NCBI RefSeq assembly: GCF_030463565.1
Contig: NC_134645.1
Span: 813,501 to 877,500, forward strand
Reading direction: 5' to 3'
DNA: 64,000 bases
DNA from: Pelecanus crispus
Lineage: Eukaryota > Chordata > Aves > Pelecaniformes > Pelecanidae
Part shown: positions 45,301 through 58,290 of the stretch, piece after piece
Numbering within the stretch: position 1 is the first letter of the stretch
Layout of the letters: each line of letters begins with the position of its first letter
Notes under the pieces: model-generated
The model's database searches: none
Told to the model about the DNA's origin: nothing
The model's input: the letters and a program-made list of their open reading frames with translations, nothing else
Program-made: the position numbers and the translations under genes

Positions 45301-48039
45301 CTTTTCAGGCAGCAAGGCCAGATGCTTCATGCTAAGGGCGGTTTGCAGTAAACGTGTACAAATACCGAGATGTCCTGAACAGGGAATGTAAAGCAGGTAG
45401 GGTTATTAGCTTCAGAACCATCTGCTGGTATCAGTTGGGTGGAGAAGATGGTGCTAACCAGGCCCCCTCTAACCTGCCCAGGGGACCCGTGCTCTTGGCT
45501 AAGGCTTGAGCAGGCTCTGCCCAGGCTCCACGCTAGTAAGGTGGATGCAGCTCGGTGCTCAACAGTTGATTTAATGTCAGACTGGTGTAGAAAAACAACT
45601 GTAAAAATAACATTTCTTACTTTTATGGGAAGATTGCATTGTGGCCAAGTGTTGCGCAATTTTCCACGTACTTATCTCAACAGGGTATCATGACAGGAGT
45701 ACTGTTATTCCTACATTATGGATGCGGAACTGAAGCACAAAGAGACTAAGGCCTGGTATCTCAAAAAACCCTGAGGCATCTCAGTCCTGCTGGTTTAAAT
45801 GGGAGGTGAGGGATCAAATATCGCTACAGATCGATGCCTGGTGAAATGCCAGAGATTAGAGAGAGCTTGTGGCTGACCGGGGAACTTAATTCTGCTCTCA
45901 AATCCCAGGCTAACGCTCTTTCTCTGTAGACTGAAGATTCAGGGTTGTTTGAAAGTGAGCCACCTGGGTCCTTAAAAAGTTCTGAAGTGTGCTATTTTTG
46001 CCCATTTAAGAAAAAAGTTGATACCTGACTGTTTGCACCACTTTAGCCTAATGCACAACTGCATGAACAAATAAAAGTTTCAGGGCAGAGAGCTTTGGGT
46101 TTTTTTTCATGTGCAAAAGGAGGTGGTGGTGCAGTGGAGTGGCCAGGATGATCCCTGTACTGCTTCAAGCTTCGGCTTCTGTCGCTGACACAAAGAAACT
46201 GTGCTGGAACCTTGCCAGCACCCGGGCAAGCAAATCCGCGAGTAAAGTCTTGATTGCCTCTAATTCACCGCTTGGACAGAGCTGCGTTGGGAAACACCAC
46301 AAGCTGTGCGGTAACCATTTTAGGCATCCATAACGATGATACTCAGATGCTGAGAGGCTCTTACCTGGTGTTTTTTACACTGCTTTGTCTTGCCTTGGGA
46401 AGACCTTACTTACACATTCATGGGCTGTCTAAATAGCTGTAACAGACTAATGACTGGGATGCTGAAAAACCACGCTGGTAGAAAGGGAACGCTCTTTTGG
46501 GAGCTAAGGAATGTGATGTGCTACCTGTGGTATTGGAGAATGAGAAATAGGATTGGAGCCAATGGCTGTTCACATTTGTCGGCTTTTACATCCATCAGGA
46601 TATCAGTGTTCGTCATTGAGTCATGAAAATTACTTCTAGAAGTGTAAAAACAAGATCTTGAAATCTGCTTTTGCTTAGCTGTCCGTCATGTAAAAGGAAA
46701 TTGAAAGGATGAGATCCCAGATGAAGCGTGGCTTTTAAATTGCATACATGACATGAAAACCTAATCTTGTTTCAGACAGTGGCAGGATCAGATGGGTAAA
46801 ATGGATGCCTTGATCTCTCAGACTAAGAAGCAGAAAGGGTTTTTTTCCTTGCTTTCCTCTGTTCCGGGCAGCTGGGAGGAGGCAAATGTGTGTGGCTGTG
46901 ACACAGACACATTTGTAGGGAGTGCACAAATCCACAGATAAGCGTGCCTGGCCATACGGGTGCATGCAATCTCATGCATCTGCCCGTATCACTTGCACGT
47001 GTACAGCCTTCCTGGCTAATAAGAATTTGATACTATTTTTTAATAAGCAACTTGGGGTCCTTGCTTTAATTGTTGCAGGGTTTGTAATGTGAATCTACTG
47101 GAAGCCTCTGTTCATGGGATGGTTGCTCATCCTCATATGCAATTTGTAATTATTAAATAACATCAGCTTTACTCTTTTATCTTCCTGGAAGTAGATTCTC
47201 TTTGAAATAGGTTGTAGGTGAGGTCTGGAGTTTGTTCTTAAGCAGTCTGATCGCCCCCGTGGGCCTATACCCTTGCATTGCTTTTGGCAGATACAGACAG
47301 CCTCGTGGCATTCTCACAACCATAAATATTTTTGATGGCTACTTATATCTGTTACCCTTTAGTAAGTTCTGGCAGGTAGTGCTAGCATATCTCTAGATGT
47401 ACTTGGCTTTAATGCATAATTGTGAAATACGTACTTGATTTTAAGTTCAAATCGTTAAATGAAATGCTTGGATAGCGCCTTGGGTCTGCAAGCTGGGAAA
47501 GAGTTGGGATTTTTTGGAAATCTATTTTAACGTGTTGATAGATTCCTATGAGAAGTTCTGGGGAGCTGTCCGTTTGAACGAGTACAAAGCTGCATTGAAA
47601 GCCGTCTGCTCGGGGACTTGGAGTGGGAAGAAAGGGAGAGAGGAGCCCGTGAATGCCGGTCCCGGGGTTTAGAGCCCTTCCTGGGGCTGCTGGAGAAGGG
47701 ACTTGAAACAGCAGCTTAAGCTGGGCAGAAGTCTCAGGCTATTTTGGTGGGTCTTGTGTGGATACATAGATTTTCAGGCAGCTTTTCCCTTTAAAACAAC
47801 CTCGCTCTTGTTCCAATGAGTTGCAAAGAGAGAAGTTAAAGCTTTGAGGTTTGGGGGCTTGGGGTGTTTTTTTGTGATAAGCTTGGATGGTAGATCAATC
47901 TGTAAGGCTACCAATCTAGCAAAAATGTGCTTTCTGCTCTGAAAAGTTTATGCTCTGTGAAATGCTTTATTTCTTGCATTTTGAGAACTTAAATTGTGAA
48001 ATAGTTTTATCTTGCTCTATGTTGTTTGTTTTCTTCCAG
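42355..48039 (+). other. KIZ: KIZ intron 1
   Basis: The intron starts GTGAGG and ends CAG. Its first 500 bases are CpG island. A composite CR1 tail follows at 42914-43190, and the rest is mostly AT-rich unique sequence. Short open stretches such as 43966-44367 (133 codons, +) and 45327-45659 (110 codons, -) have no recognisable domain or splice support, so I treat them as chance. A short T tract lies near 44820. Confidence 0.85.
42914..43190 (+). mobile_element. CR1 LINE 3' tail, composite form, in KIZ intron 1
   Basis: The fragment starts at 'ttcaaaaaaacgggtag' in the CR1 3' region and runs through a first tail (ggttggactgatgatctta, ttccaacctta) to about 43028. An approximately 60-base spacer follows, with 'actttcattaataataat' and 'aggaaacatgaaattattcc'. 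A second tail starts near 43090 (gaattggtttagtgg, ggttggactggatgag, ttccaaccta). The same two-tail arrangement occurs at 17.4-17.9 kb. The copy is heavily 5'-truncated, has no coding capacity, and lies in the same sense as KIZ. Confidence 0.9.
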
Positions 48040-48102
48040 TGAAGCCAAAAGGCTGGAATTAGAAAGAAAACTGATGGAATACAGAAAGTCTGATGCGTGC
48101 CT
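48040..48102 (+). CDS. KIZ: KIZ exon 2 (start of coiled coil)
   Basis: This 63-base exon lies between a good acceptor (TTTTCTTCCAG) and a GTAAGC donor. It completes Ser32, encodes residues 33-52 (EAKRLELERKLMEYRKSDAC) and gives two bases of Leu53. Charged residues alternate with Leu/Met in a heptad-like pattern, as expected for the start of the kizuna coiled coil. The human counterpart has the same length and the same pattern, KRLxLExKLxEYxxSDxC. Its phases (2 in, 2 out) fit exons 1 and 3 exactly. It is far too short to be found by ORF length, so homology and splice phase carry the call. Confidence 0.94.
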
Positions 48103-49607
48103 GTAAGCCTATTTAAAAGCTTCTTATAGGTTATTTTATTTTAGTTACAAAGTCTTGGGTATCATGGAATGCTTTTAGAATGTTATCTGGAAGGTTTTTT
48201 TATAACAATACATTTATATTCATAGTTGAGTATAATGTAAGATTCATGTCTCTAAGTTACTGATGAAATAACCTCAGCAATAACATAACTACCTTATTCT
48301 GTTAATACTGAAATGTTATTTTCTTAGCAATAACTAACATGCAAGTTGGTTTTATGCAACTTTTGTAAAATCCCTGTAGCATAGTGTGTGCTAGAAAGTA
48401 CTAGGGCCTTAGTCTGAAAGTTTTAGGAAGTGCTAGAGGATATCCTAGGTTCTGGTCCTGCTCCTTGGATTGTTTCTGCATTACCTGTTTAATGTAAATT
48501 GCATATACAGTCTGTACAAAAAAAACCCTAAACAACAAAGCAAAAAAAAAAAAAAAAAACCCCAAAAAACCAAAACCCCAAACAACAACAAGAGGGCTGA
48601 AAAGTGTCTCATCCAGTATTGCTTTCCTCAAATGTGTTTTGTAAAGCTCATGGAGGTCACTTTTCTGTCTTGGCTCAAGGGGCTGAGGGCTAGGTGCAAT
48701 AATGGCCAATCCCTTAGGAATTCTCTTCTGAAAGAGGGCCTTTAGATTAGAAAATGAACATATAAATTTAAGAAAAAAATGCCTTAACGGGTGGGGTAAC
48801 ATCACATGTACTTTGTTTTCTGTTTTTATTTGATTTATTTCAATCTAGCAGGTTTTGAACTGACGTTTCTCTGAAAAAATTGCCAGCTTGGGGGATTTAG
48901 GTTGCAATTTCACTACTGATTTAAGCAGACCTCTAGGCAGATCGAGACCAAAAGATGCTCCTGACTGCCCCTGGTTCACATTTCCCCTTTGTTGGCACTA
49001 ACGCGTGCGTGGCTGCCCTGTAATCAGATAAGAAAATAGGTCTGGCTGAAAGTGAACCTCTTTTTTGGGTGGGTGAGAACTGGTTTAGATGGATTTTCAG
49101 CTGGATTACTCTTGGCCTAATTTGCCATGTGGACACATAGCAGATAGTATTGGCACAAAAAAGAAGGGCTTGGAGTGCAGGGTGAGATGCCCCTTTTGGA
49201 GGCAGTGTGGGTTTGGGTTGGCCTAAATCAGTTGTGAAACCACAGCCTTAATGTGACATTACAATTTGTGCGACTTTCAGAGCACATTCTTCTAAATATA
49301 ATTTTCATTTTGATTTAATGTGATATAAGCGACTAAAACATAATCCATTTAAAACACATTTACAAGAGTTTTTTAACGTACTTATCCTTTTGAACACCAA
49401 ACCCCCTGTTTAAACCTGAAGTTATGTGGGATACATCCTGTCAGTTGTATAACGTAGCTGTAGACAGCCGTGCAGAAGAATGTGTCTACTCCTTTTTGGG
49501 GACCGGCTCCTACATGAGTGTTAGTATGTATGTGTCTGAAGAAAAGTGATTGTAATAGATTTGTTTATTTTCGTACTCTTTAAGTACTGTTTCTCTTCCC
49601 CCTGTAG
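48103..49607 (+). other. KIZ: KIZ intron 2 (with an A-rich simple repeat at 48517-48592)
   Basis: This intron of about 1.5 kb has a GTAAGC donor and a polypyrimidine tract followed by GTAG. It holds an A-rich stretch with interspersed C runs (aaaccctaaacaacaaag, then a long A run). The remainder is AT-rich and unremarkable. Confidence 0.9.
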
Positions 49608-49764
49608 AATGAAACTAAAATACATGGAGTTGAAAAAATACTTGAAAGAAATAGAGGAACGACAAAAAGGAGCTCTTCTGCGAAACCAGGCATTTTTAAA
49701 GGAATTCAACCAGTTTGAAGCTCATATGAAAACTTCAAGTTCAGAGATGATTCAGAAGATGGAA
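49608..49764 (+). CDS. KIZ: KIZ exon 3 (conserved coiled-coil core)
   Basis: The exon encodes residues 54-105 after the base that completes Leu53. It starts MKLKYMELKKYLKEIEE and ends SEMIQKME. The KLKY..LK.YLKEI block and the following RNQ.(F/Y)LK.F segment match human kizuna closely, which makes this one of the two most diagnostic parts. The acceptor is TTCCCCCTGTAG. The donor GAA|GTAACT has C instead of the usual G at intron position +5, so it may be weak. Reading through the donor adds only six codons before a TAA, so intron 3 retention would give a short coiled-coil-only protein of about 111 residues. Confidence 0.95.
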
Positions 49765-52700
49765 GTAACTTTCTATAAGACTTAATACGTTAGTGTTTAC
49801 TATTACTACAGGGTTGCTAAATTGGTTTTGTCTGAGTATTATGCACATGAAGGCTTCAGATGTTAGTGAAACCCCGTCGTATGTTTTGCAGCGCTTAAAG
49901 CGGTAATGTTTGGGAATTTGAAATGAACCCAAACCCTTGTAATATATGATGTAATAGACCCTACTGTAGCTGCAGAGGTAGTCAGCAACACCTCGTGGAA
50001 CTCTACATTTAGTCTACAGTAAAGTGCCCCATGCTTCTGAGTCTCTTGGAAGCGAGGGAGAACAGAGATCAAAAACATTTGGAAATGGATCGTGTGTTTG
50101 GAGTGTTAGTGATAAGATGATAAACCAGCAGTATCTGGGTTAGGACAAAAAGATGACTTGAGTTGTAATATTTTTCATAAAGAGTTTGTTATAAGACTGT
50201 ATGTTAGTAAGGCTTTTATTACTTAAAAATACTCAAATACATTTCATGGAAGTCGTTTCAGGACATATTTTAGATTTTGCTGGTGTGAACACCCTAAATA
50301 GCCATAGTTAGTCTTGCCCTTGCATATTGCTCAGTCTTTATCGGCAGAGGAAGTGTAAGAGTAAATAACTTCTGCTACAATTACTGTGTTTGAACTACCT
50401 GGACTAAAGCTGAGCTAAAATGAGGTCACGCTTAGTTCTGTTACTGAACAGTCAACTAGCAATACTTGAACAGTGGTAAGAGAATAAACTACTTCCTCCA
50501 GCATCCTGTTGCATCGCCCGGATCTCTGCTTTTGGTAACGTTTTTGCATGTACTCAGAGAGATTTGGTTCACGTGCCTTCAGAGTTGGAAATTTCAAACC
50601 GTCCTTCTGGGCTGGTAAAGAAAAGCCCGAGGAGTGTTTCATCACCTTATATACTTGAATTGTGCACCATAACTGACATGGTAGGAGTGTGGTGGTACCA
50701 AATGACTACTTTAAAAGAGCCAATATGCAATAGAATATACTTCTTGCTGTCGTCTTTGTAGCATCTTTGTTTTCCAAGATGACCGCAGCTGTGCTGCTTT
50801 TCCTTTCCCCACCCATAGCCTTGACTGCTGTCAGCTCAAAGGTCTGCATTTGCAAAAGAGGTCTTATTGCTGACGTCACTGAATGTCACCAGTTTGAGAA
50901 CTCACGCTGGGGTGAATTATCCTGATGAAAGAGGCTGTCAAACTAATACATGCTTGTTCTGTTTTTAAATGACTAATTTCTTAAAAATCACCGCAACAGG
51001 TAGAAAACATGCATGCTCATTACATTTTAAAAGACAGAATAAAAGCTCTCATGAGGACAAACGAAAGTGACCGTTCAGCAGCTACATTAGCCACCCTCTG
51101 CTGTTTGCTCAGCTTGTTCTGATTGGGTTGGTCTGTAATTCTCATTGTGGAAACAGTTGTCAAAAGTCAGCTTGACTCTGCAGCGTTTTCTTTTTGGAGA
51201 AAAATATTTGTCTTCTGGCAAGCTCCTGTTTCCCATGATGGCTAGAACTGATAATGAAATGGGGATTTCTGTACCTCCAGTATGTAGTCAATCTACCTTA
51301 ATATCTTAAAAGAATATGGGAGGGGAAAAAAAGGAGTTGTGGAAGTAAAAAAAGCACTTATAGTCATTTCATTTGTGTTGAGATATAAAGATCAGTTACC
51401 ACTAGGCCTGAATTGCTATGATTTTTTTTTTATGCTGAAGTAAAATTTGATGATTCTCTTAATTTTCCAGTCTTTCAGACCCTCCTTTATAAATGTGAAC
51501 AGACTTCTTTTCCTGCTTAGCCCTTTTGGGGTAAATGGCTTCAGTCTTTTCCTTATGGTTATGTATCAGTAATGCTATTTGTAGGTTGAACAGTTACATT
51601 AGTGCTGCTTCTTTTTTTTTTTAATAATTAGTGCAGAAATATGATGAAACTCTTCTATACTAAAGTCTCTTACGGCGGCAACTGATTTCCACTCCACTAA
51701 ACCAATGGGCTGGCTAACGCTCCATGGTTGCGTGCTCACACGAATCAATTCCTCGCACAACCGTAGCCCAGCTAGCGCCTGGTAATTCTTCTAAGCCTGT
51801 GGGGTCTGGTGACATTCACAGAGCGTCTCTTCCTTGCTTCAGTTCAGTGACATACAGTTTAGAGACTGTCCCTGGCTGCGCGTGCAGGGTTTCCCCACAT
51901 TTTCTTTCTTGTTTAAATTTTTATTTAAAGCAGAGCAGGACCGGGGGGTATGTTGTGATGCTAGGTTTCCTCTGTTTTTAAAGGAATTTTTTTTTTTCCT
52001 GAGCAACCCTAATGCGCACCCGTTTGACTAGTGGTGGGTTGTTAGAACATACCGGTGTGAGTCACGTTGTGCCACGGGTTGATCTGCATGCAGGGCTTTC
52101 GTTCGTTGCGTCCATTTTGATGTTTCTGTGCCATCCGTTTTATTTTTGCCAGGTTAGACTTATTTTTTCCTGAGCTGTTGAACAAGGCGCAGATTACATA
52201 TCCTCTAAGTTACAGTTATGAAAAGCCCCCTTGTTGTGGATTGCGTAAGAATTATGGAGCATGTAATCGTTTAATCTATCATGAAGTACGTGGAAAGAAA
52301 TTATTACTATTTTCTCTTTTTTTTTTTTTTTTCACAGAGGGAGAATGCCCTTTAGGAGTGCTTTATCATAACTGTGTACACAGTTTGATGTGGCTGTTTC
52401 TGCAAGACTCACTTTTTTCCCCTGTGTTTGTGTGTCTGCAATTTGTTCAGTAATTTTGGGGAGTATAAGTAAATGCACTTAAGCTTGCGGGGAAAATCCA
52501 GTAGTTGCATTTGAGTTTATTTTGAGCGTCTTTAATTCTCATGTGTCTAGTTTTTGGTTCTTAAAATGTCCTGTTTACAATTTTATGAACAGCTTCTATT
52601 ACCTGGGAAATAGCCAGCTTGCTGAATGCACCGCTGGAGTGAAGTGCAGAGCTGGTTAAGTTAATTGTTTTAAAGATTTATTTTCATGCATATTACCTGA

Positions 52701-53385
52701 TGCAGAATAGGTATTGAAGTGCTTTCATTCGAGGCCAATGTAACTTGTTATTGGGGTTTACAATTACTAACAAACAGGATTAATTATAGGTGCTGCATGT
52801 GCTTGGCTTTTAAGCAGTAGTCCTACTATGAATGCATTACATTTGGTCAATTAAACAATGTAGTGGAGGTGAAGACGGTTTATGCAGTTGTTTGTTAGTA
52901 ACACTACAGCAAGTTGCCTTTCATGCTGGGCTGCTCCTTACAACATCTGCCATATATTTTTCCCTATAATAGCTCAATGAGTTGTGAGATGATGTATGTA
53001 AACAAATTCTAAAGCTCATTTCATCCCAAAGCAGCAGAGTCCTTGTCTGGATGCAGCAGAAATAATTTGGCATTACAAATAGGAGTCGGGATGAAATAAA
53101 TTTGAGTCAACAAGTTATTACTATTTTGTAGCATTCTAAATTACGCGAATGAATAAATGTATATTAAAAACCCGCAGAAGATGGGTACAGGCCATGTCAT
53201 TTGTTCAGGGAAGCGGAAAAATTAGGAGGAAAATGGGATCTCTGGCTTTTTAAATATAGTCCAAGTAAAAAATGCACTAGAACGTTACCTTTAAAAGTAC
53301 ACGATTTGCAAAGTAATATTTGTTGATTTGTGGTGGGGGTGGGTTTTGGCCTTCAATTTTGTGTAATGGATTTGTTCACGTTTAG
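49765..53385 (+). other. KIZ: KIZ intron 3
   Basis: The intron begins GTAACT and ends GTTTAG. It is AT-rich unique sequence with T runs near 51611 and 52320. No mobile element, RNA gene or further exon was recognised. Confidence 0.85.
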
Positions 53386-53478
53386 GCATGGTATGGAAGA
53401 GAAATTAAAAGTGCGTTATCACTTCAAGAGGGTAACTCGTCAGCAGAAGGTGACAAGGAGGGAGCATACGACGAGCAG
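53386..53478 (+). CDS. KIZ: KIZ exon 4 (linker after the coiled coil)
   Basis: This is a 31-codon, phase 0/0 exon for residues 106-136, between TTCACGTTTAG and CAG|GTAATG. The peptide begins AWYGREIKSALSLQEG and is acidic and Ser-rich later. Only EIK..L.S resembles the human segment QIKKMLCSKD in the same place, so the call depends mainly on position, open frame, phase compatibility with exons 3 and 5, and similar spacing to the GISSG block (39 residues here, 35 in human). It is multiple-of-three and phase 0/0, so skipping it would keep the frame. Confidence 0.8.
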
Positions 53479-56400
53479 GTAATGCGAAAGAAGTGGGGGG
53501 AAATGCGTTCTATTGCACTGATGCGCTTTCCTCTGAGCTGCTGCGTGAAGAGGCAGGCATTGCTAAGCAGTCTCTGCGTGGGGATTTTTGTTGTGGCATT
53601 TGTAGTGTGAAATACTGTTTAGTGCCTGAGTGAAGTAGAATAACCTGGGTAAAAAGTGCAATTATTTCAGCCAAAGAACTAGAATTAAAAGGGGGGAGAA
53701 CTCTAACTGTTTCTGTTCATCTTCATGTCGGTTTTTGTAATTTCTGTGCCGAATAGTGTGAAAATGGTCTTGACCGAGGAGGAAATATTCTTAATGAATG
53801 ATATTTTTAAAAATGCGGCAGTCGATTCGTACAGTGTATTTATAATTTTGTGCGTTTTGACCTTTTCTCAGAAGAAGCAAAAAGAGATTGTATATCTAAG
53901 TAACAGACAAAAAGACTGACAAGGAATACTTAAATATATTCTGCTATATATCTGCAGTAATGCAGGCTTCTAATCCCTCCTCCTATCTCCATATAAATGA
54001 TACAGTTCAAGACCGTAGCTGTTTTCTTCACTAAAAGCAGTAAAGCTCTTTTAGATGAAATGTCTAAAAACATCTTGTAATAACTTGGAGCATGCTGGCA
54101 AGAGTAGTCACTTGTGACTATGTGTGAAACCCCCTCAGCTAGTTGATATTGTAATAAGCAGAAATGGTAGCATCACTCCATTATTCAGAAAAGCCAACAG
54201 CATGCTTGTCCCTTAGGCTACAGCATTCATTAAGAAAAGCTTACTGGGCTGAAAGCTGGAAACAGATGATAACGGGATATGATTTTCATATTTAATGCAT
54301 TCCTTGGAAGAGTATGTGTGCTGCAGATTGATAGAAGAATCAACTGCTACTTTACTAAAAGACTTTCTAGTTTGCCCTATAGCTACCGATGGAATCATTC
54401 AGCCAAGAAATTAACTTTTTCTCCTTTTACCTGCTTTATATATCTGCTAAGCAGGCTGCCTGGCTGCCAGTAAATGTTATTATGCAGTTAAATGTTTGGT
54501 ATTTAAGACTCTTATCAGAAAAGAAACAGAGGCCACACTATTTTGTTTTTATAGTAGGAGGAAGGTTTTCGGTTTTCTTTCTTCAGTGCATTAGCAGTCG
54601 TTAATCTGAGTTTATAGGAAGTTTTCCCCATAGATTAAAAAGTTAAAAACCTTGAATTTAGAGCATTCTTTAAACTGTAATATACAAAGCGATGAACCCG
54701 AGCAACCTTGACCTATATAAGCAGGCCTCCAGCAGTTTGCAGATTACATTTTTAATTCAGATGTATGTGAAAAGGTGAGTTGATTTTTGAATGCTAGATT
54801 CTTCAATGAAAAGCAGTCGGTGTCGGAGACATAATTCTATCCTATGGAAAAGTTTTCATAAACACTAGACCATCAAAGACTCATGGTGTGACTTAGATTT
54901 TTAAAAACTGTTAGCAGGTTTTGGACAGTACAAGAACTTGGTACGTACCCAAATATGTCACTTTATGTTGAATTACAGTTACTAGCTTGATTGTGGACTC
55001 TTTTGCCCCCTTTTTTCTCCTCATCTCCCACCTCAAATACAGAGGTAACTTCAACTAGGTTGTGCATCCTTCTGCCTTGTCTATGCCGTGTCTCAGATCT
55101 TACTCTCCGACTCCATTTTTCTCCGGACTGATTGTGCCAGTTTCCCACCACCTTCACCTCACTTAAAATCTGTTTATTATGTCCAAAATATGAGAGTTTG
55201 TTCTTGGTGACATGCCAGCGAGTCAGTCATAGCGAGCACATGCGTTTAGCAGGTGGTATATCCAGGATGCAAATCATCACAGCTTGGAACTGGTTTTATT
55301 TACCAGCGCTGGTATCGTAATGGTTTCCTTCGGGCTAGTCAGGATGCCGGTGGTCGTGTGATAACCTTGTCAGTGATGCGTCTTGGAGACCAAGAAGGAT
55401 AATCACAGAAGCAATCTTCTAGAGAGGGTCAGTATCCCAGTGCCCCTAAAACACCAGTGTGAATGTCTGGTACTTGTCTGAGCCATGGGATATGCACCTT
55501 TTGGACTCTCAATTTTTATGGGGGTCCTTAAGCTCAGAAATCATATACCCAGTGTTTGTCTAGAAGACCATGATGCTCCATGGAAAGGGCTTGAGCAGCA
55601 GTCTTCTGAAGCGCAGTGTCACGGCAGCCCGGTGTTCCGAGGTGGAGGAGAGGTCCTGTACTGAAGAGGTCCTTCTCAGCTGGCAGAGCTGCATGACCTG
55701 GGTGTCTGAAACCGTTGTGCCATGAAGTCTGGCTTCTTCAACTTCGAAGCACTTTCTTGAAGTCTTTTGAGGACTTTGGACTTGTGCATCTTGACGCTGC
55801 CATGTTCTGTTGGCCGTAGGGTACAGGGGACCTCCCAGGGGCACTGGTGGGTGGCAGAGCGTCCTTCCCTGAGAAAGGGGTGTCACCAGCCCCTGGGAGA
55901 GACGAGCCTCTGGCTCGACTTCACCTCCCTAGCTTTCACGTGGTCGTCTGCTGCCGGGGGAGACTGGGCCCTTTTGTAAGTCCTAATGGAAGGGATTTTT
56001 TTTTCTTATCTTTGTTCTCTTCAAAACACTTTAATGATAATAAAAAAAGATTGTATTTGTTACTGGAGGAGGAAGTGGGGAGCCTACACGCCACAACCAA
56101 AAAGAGGATTGTAAGTGTGCTTTGTGCAGAGGCTTCATTTAACTCCCGGCTGGAGTGACATGAAGGTCAGTAATTTTGTTGACTGTTTTAGGTAAGTCAT
56201 CTACACATTTTTACTCTTTTGGTTTTGGTGGTAGACCAATGTTATCTGTCATTCTTCTGCTTTGAGAATGCAAAGGTGGTGAAGAGATTAATTTTTTTTC
56301 TGCAGTCGAAGAGGAGCTTGTTAGAGATATGTGTCTGCTATGACTTTGCCAAGCACTTGTACCTGTCTGAATTGCATTTGTTTTGGAACGCTACATCCAG

Positions 56401-57914
56401 GAGCTGCTAAATCCATAAAGTACTTGCTAGATGCATTTTAAAGCAGCAAATCCAAGACCCAAAAAGTAATTAGGAGGAACCCAAGAGCAGTGGTGATGGA
56501 ATAAGCTGTGAACTTAATCTGAGTAGCAAACCTTTACTCCTTCTTAAAATAACTTCATGGCTTTTTGTTCTGCTTCTTGTTACGTGGAATTTGAGCTTTT
56601 TTAATGAAACTTGGTCACAGACTAGACAAGATGCCTTTGTTTCCTTTAAGCTGGGCTTGGCAGCTGACTTTGTATGGTGGGAAGAGGTCAGGCAATGAAA
56701 GAGAGGAGAGAGGTGTGAAGGTGACTGTAAATTGTCCTGCTGTGATTTGGGGCTGAAAAGTAAGCCCTGCTTAGTATGAACAATGGTATTACGATAGCTA
56801 ATTTTGGCTTTGCATAAACTGGCGGTGACCTTTTAGTAGTAGTGGTGGCAGTAGCCACTCCTCCTAAATTGTTCTGATTGAGTAGGTTTACAAAGAAAAA
56901 GAGGCAAGTATTGAAACACTGGGATTTAGAAGCAGAGTGGTTATACTGTTGGAACTATTTTTATGCAAGTTCAACAGTTCTTGGAGGAAAGTGCCATTTA
57001 AAACGTTTCTGCTCGGTGCCCAAAGTTGCCATGTGGAAAATGCGATTTCATCTACGTGGTGTTAACTGAGTAGTCGTTCTTCCTCTTTGCTGTGATTTTA
57101 ACAGACAGGAAAGAGCAGAAGGAAGACAATGAATACAGTGACTTTTTTTTTTTTTTTTTGCCTCATTCTTATTTGCTTTGTTGACATGCTGCGAGCAAAG
57201 CTGGATATGTAGGCAAGTAAGCGATGGCAGATGTACGTTTCAAACTCCCTGGGGACCCTTCCTCATCCTGTTGCCTTCTAGAGAAGACCAGAAGAAGAGC
57301 CAGGAGGAGGTTGCTTGGAGCAGCTGCTACGGATGGCTCTGGAAAGGCCGGCTGTGTCGTGGACACTGCAACGGGTCCTAATGATCCTAAGGAAGCCTTG
57401 GCTTCAGGATGCTGCGGTACCTAAACCACAGGCTACCAGGCTGTGCAAAGTCAGGCACAAGTAGAGCACGAGGCTTCCACTCAAGTCAGTAACTTAAAGG
57501 TGTTTTCAGTGACTTTGGTGGGTAGATCTAAATGTCATCCTTTGGTCCAGGGTCTTAAAAGCCTTTGCAGGAATCTAATCTTAAAAGTTTGCCTGTTTGT
57601 AAAAAACAGTTACCGTTTAGATTAGTTTGAGTCCTTTGTGTATTTCAGTCCCTTTTAGTTGGGTTGGGGGTGCAGTGTGCTTTTGCTGCTGGTTGTTTTG
57701 GCTCACGGAGCTTCAGTTGATGTCCGGGCCCTCGTTTTCACACTAGGATGCAAGAAATGTGTGCCAAGTGTTTGTGTAATAATAATACTGTACAAAATAC
57801 TTGCATTCTGTGATACTTTTCACTCCAGAAACCAACACATGATCCTCTAGAAGCTCCGTTTGCAGCACGGTGACTGTTTGTTTCCTTAAGCCATCTCCCC
57901 CCTGTGTTTTTCAG
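53479..57914 (+). other. KIZ: KIZ intron 4
   Basis: This AT-rich intron starts GTAATG and ends TTTTTCAG. It contains a GC-richer patch at about 55560-55980, listed separately, and a T run near 57141-57160. No exon with correct phase and homology was found in it. Exons 4 and 5 join directly in phase 0. Confidence 0.8.
55560..55980. other. GC-richer patch inside KIZ intron 4, unassigned
   Basis: Base composition rises above that of the surrounding intron, and a 108-codon open frame exists on the minus strand (55560-55886). The peptide has no domain I recognise, and no splice sites or CR1 motifs were seen. An AATAAA-like run followed by A bases lies on the + strand near 56036-56050, which could be the tail of a decayed retrocopy oriented +. 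It could equally be ordinary intron. Confidence 0.25.
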
Positions 57915-58290
57915 ATGCCACGGGTTGGAAGACGGGCAGGAATTAGCAGCGGGGCAGCCATGCCAAGGGGACTGTATCATCCAGCAACAGTCTTTATGGG
58001 TCACCACACATCAGCAGTCTCGGCTGCTGGAAGTTTGGGCACGCAGCAGAAACCCCCCCAGCCCACAGAGAGCCGCTCGGCACCCAGCCTGCCTTCACGC
58101 TCCCCATCACTTGAAGGACTTGGTCCAGAGAGCAGAAGCGCTGATTTAGAGAGCGAGGCATCAGTGGAGGGAGCAGCGAGACGTGGGGACCTGGCAGCCA
58201 GTGAGGAAGGCTCCGAGCAGCTCATCTCCTCAGCATCTGATCCCGAACCGGCCGGCCCTGAGGAGGAACGGCCATGGGGAAGCGTCCCAG
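57915..58290 (+). CDS. KIZ: KIZ exon 5 (conserved GISSG/RGLY block, then acidic Ser/Pro-rich region)
   Basis: The exon encodes residues 137-261 plus the first base of Gly262, with acceptor GTGTTTTTCAG and donor CCCAG|GTACGG. Residues 137-165 hold GISSGAAMPRGLYHPATVFM, which corresponds to the human block GINSGTAMSRGLYQPATIFM and is diagnostic for kizuna. After that the chain is low in hydrophobics and rich in Ser, Pro, Glu and Ala (LPSRSPSLEGLGPESRSADL, then SASDPEPAGPEEE), so it is probably disordered. This part is GC-richer than the introns around it and does not align by eye to the human sequence, so it appears to evolve fast. Confidence 0.93.

Noticed and set aside
57224..57424. 66-codon frame in intron 4 as an extra KIZ exon
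   Set aside because: Exons 4 and 5 join directly in phase 0 and the peptide has no kizuna similarity or proper splice borders.
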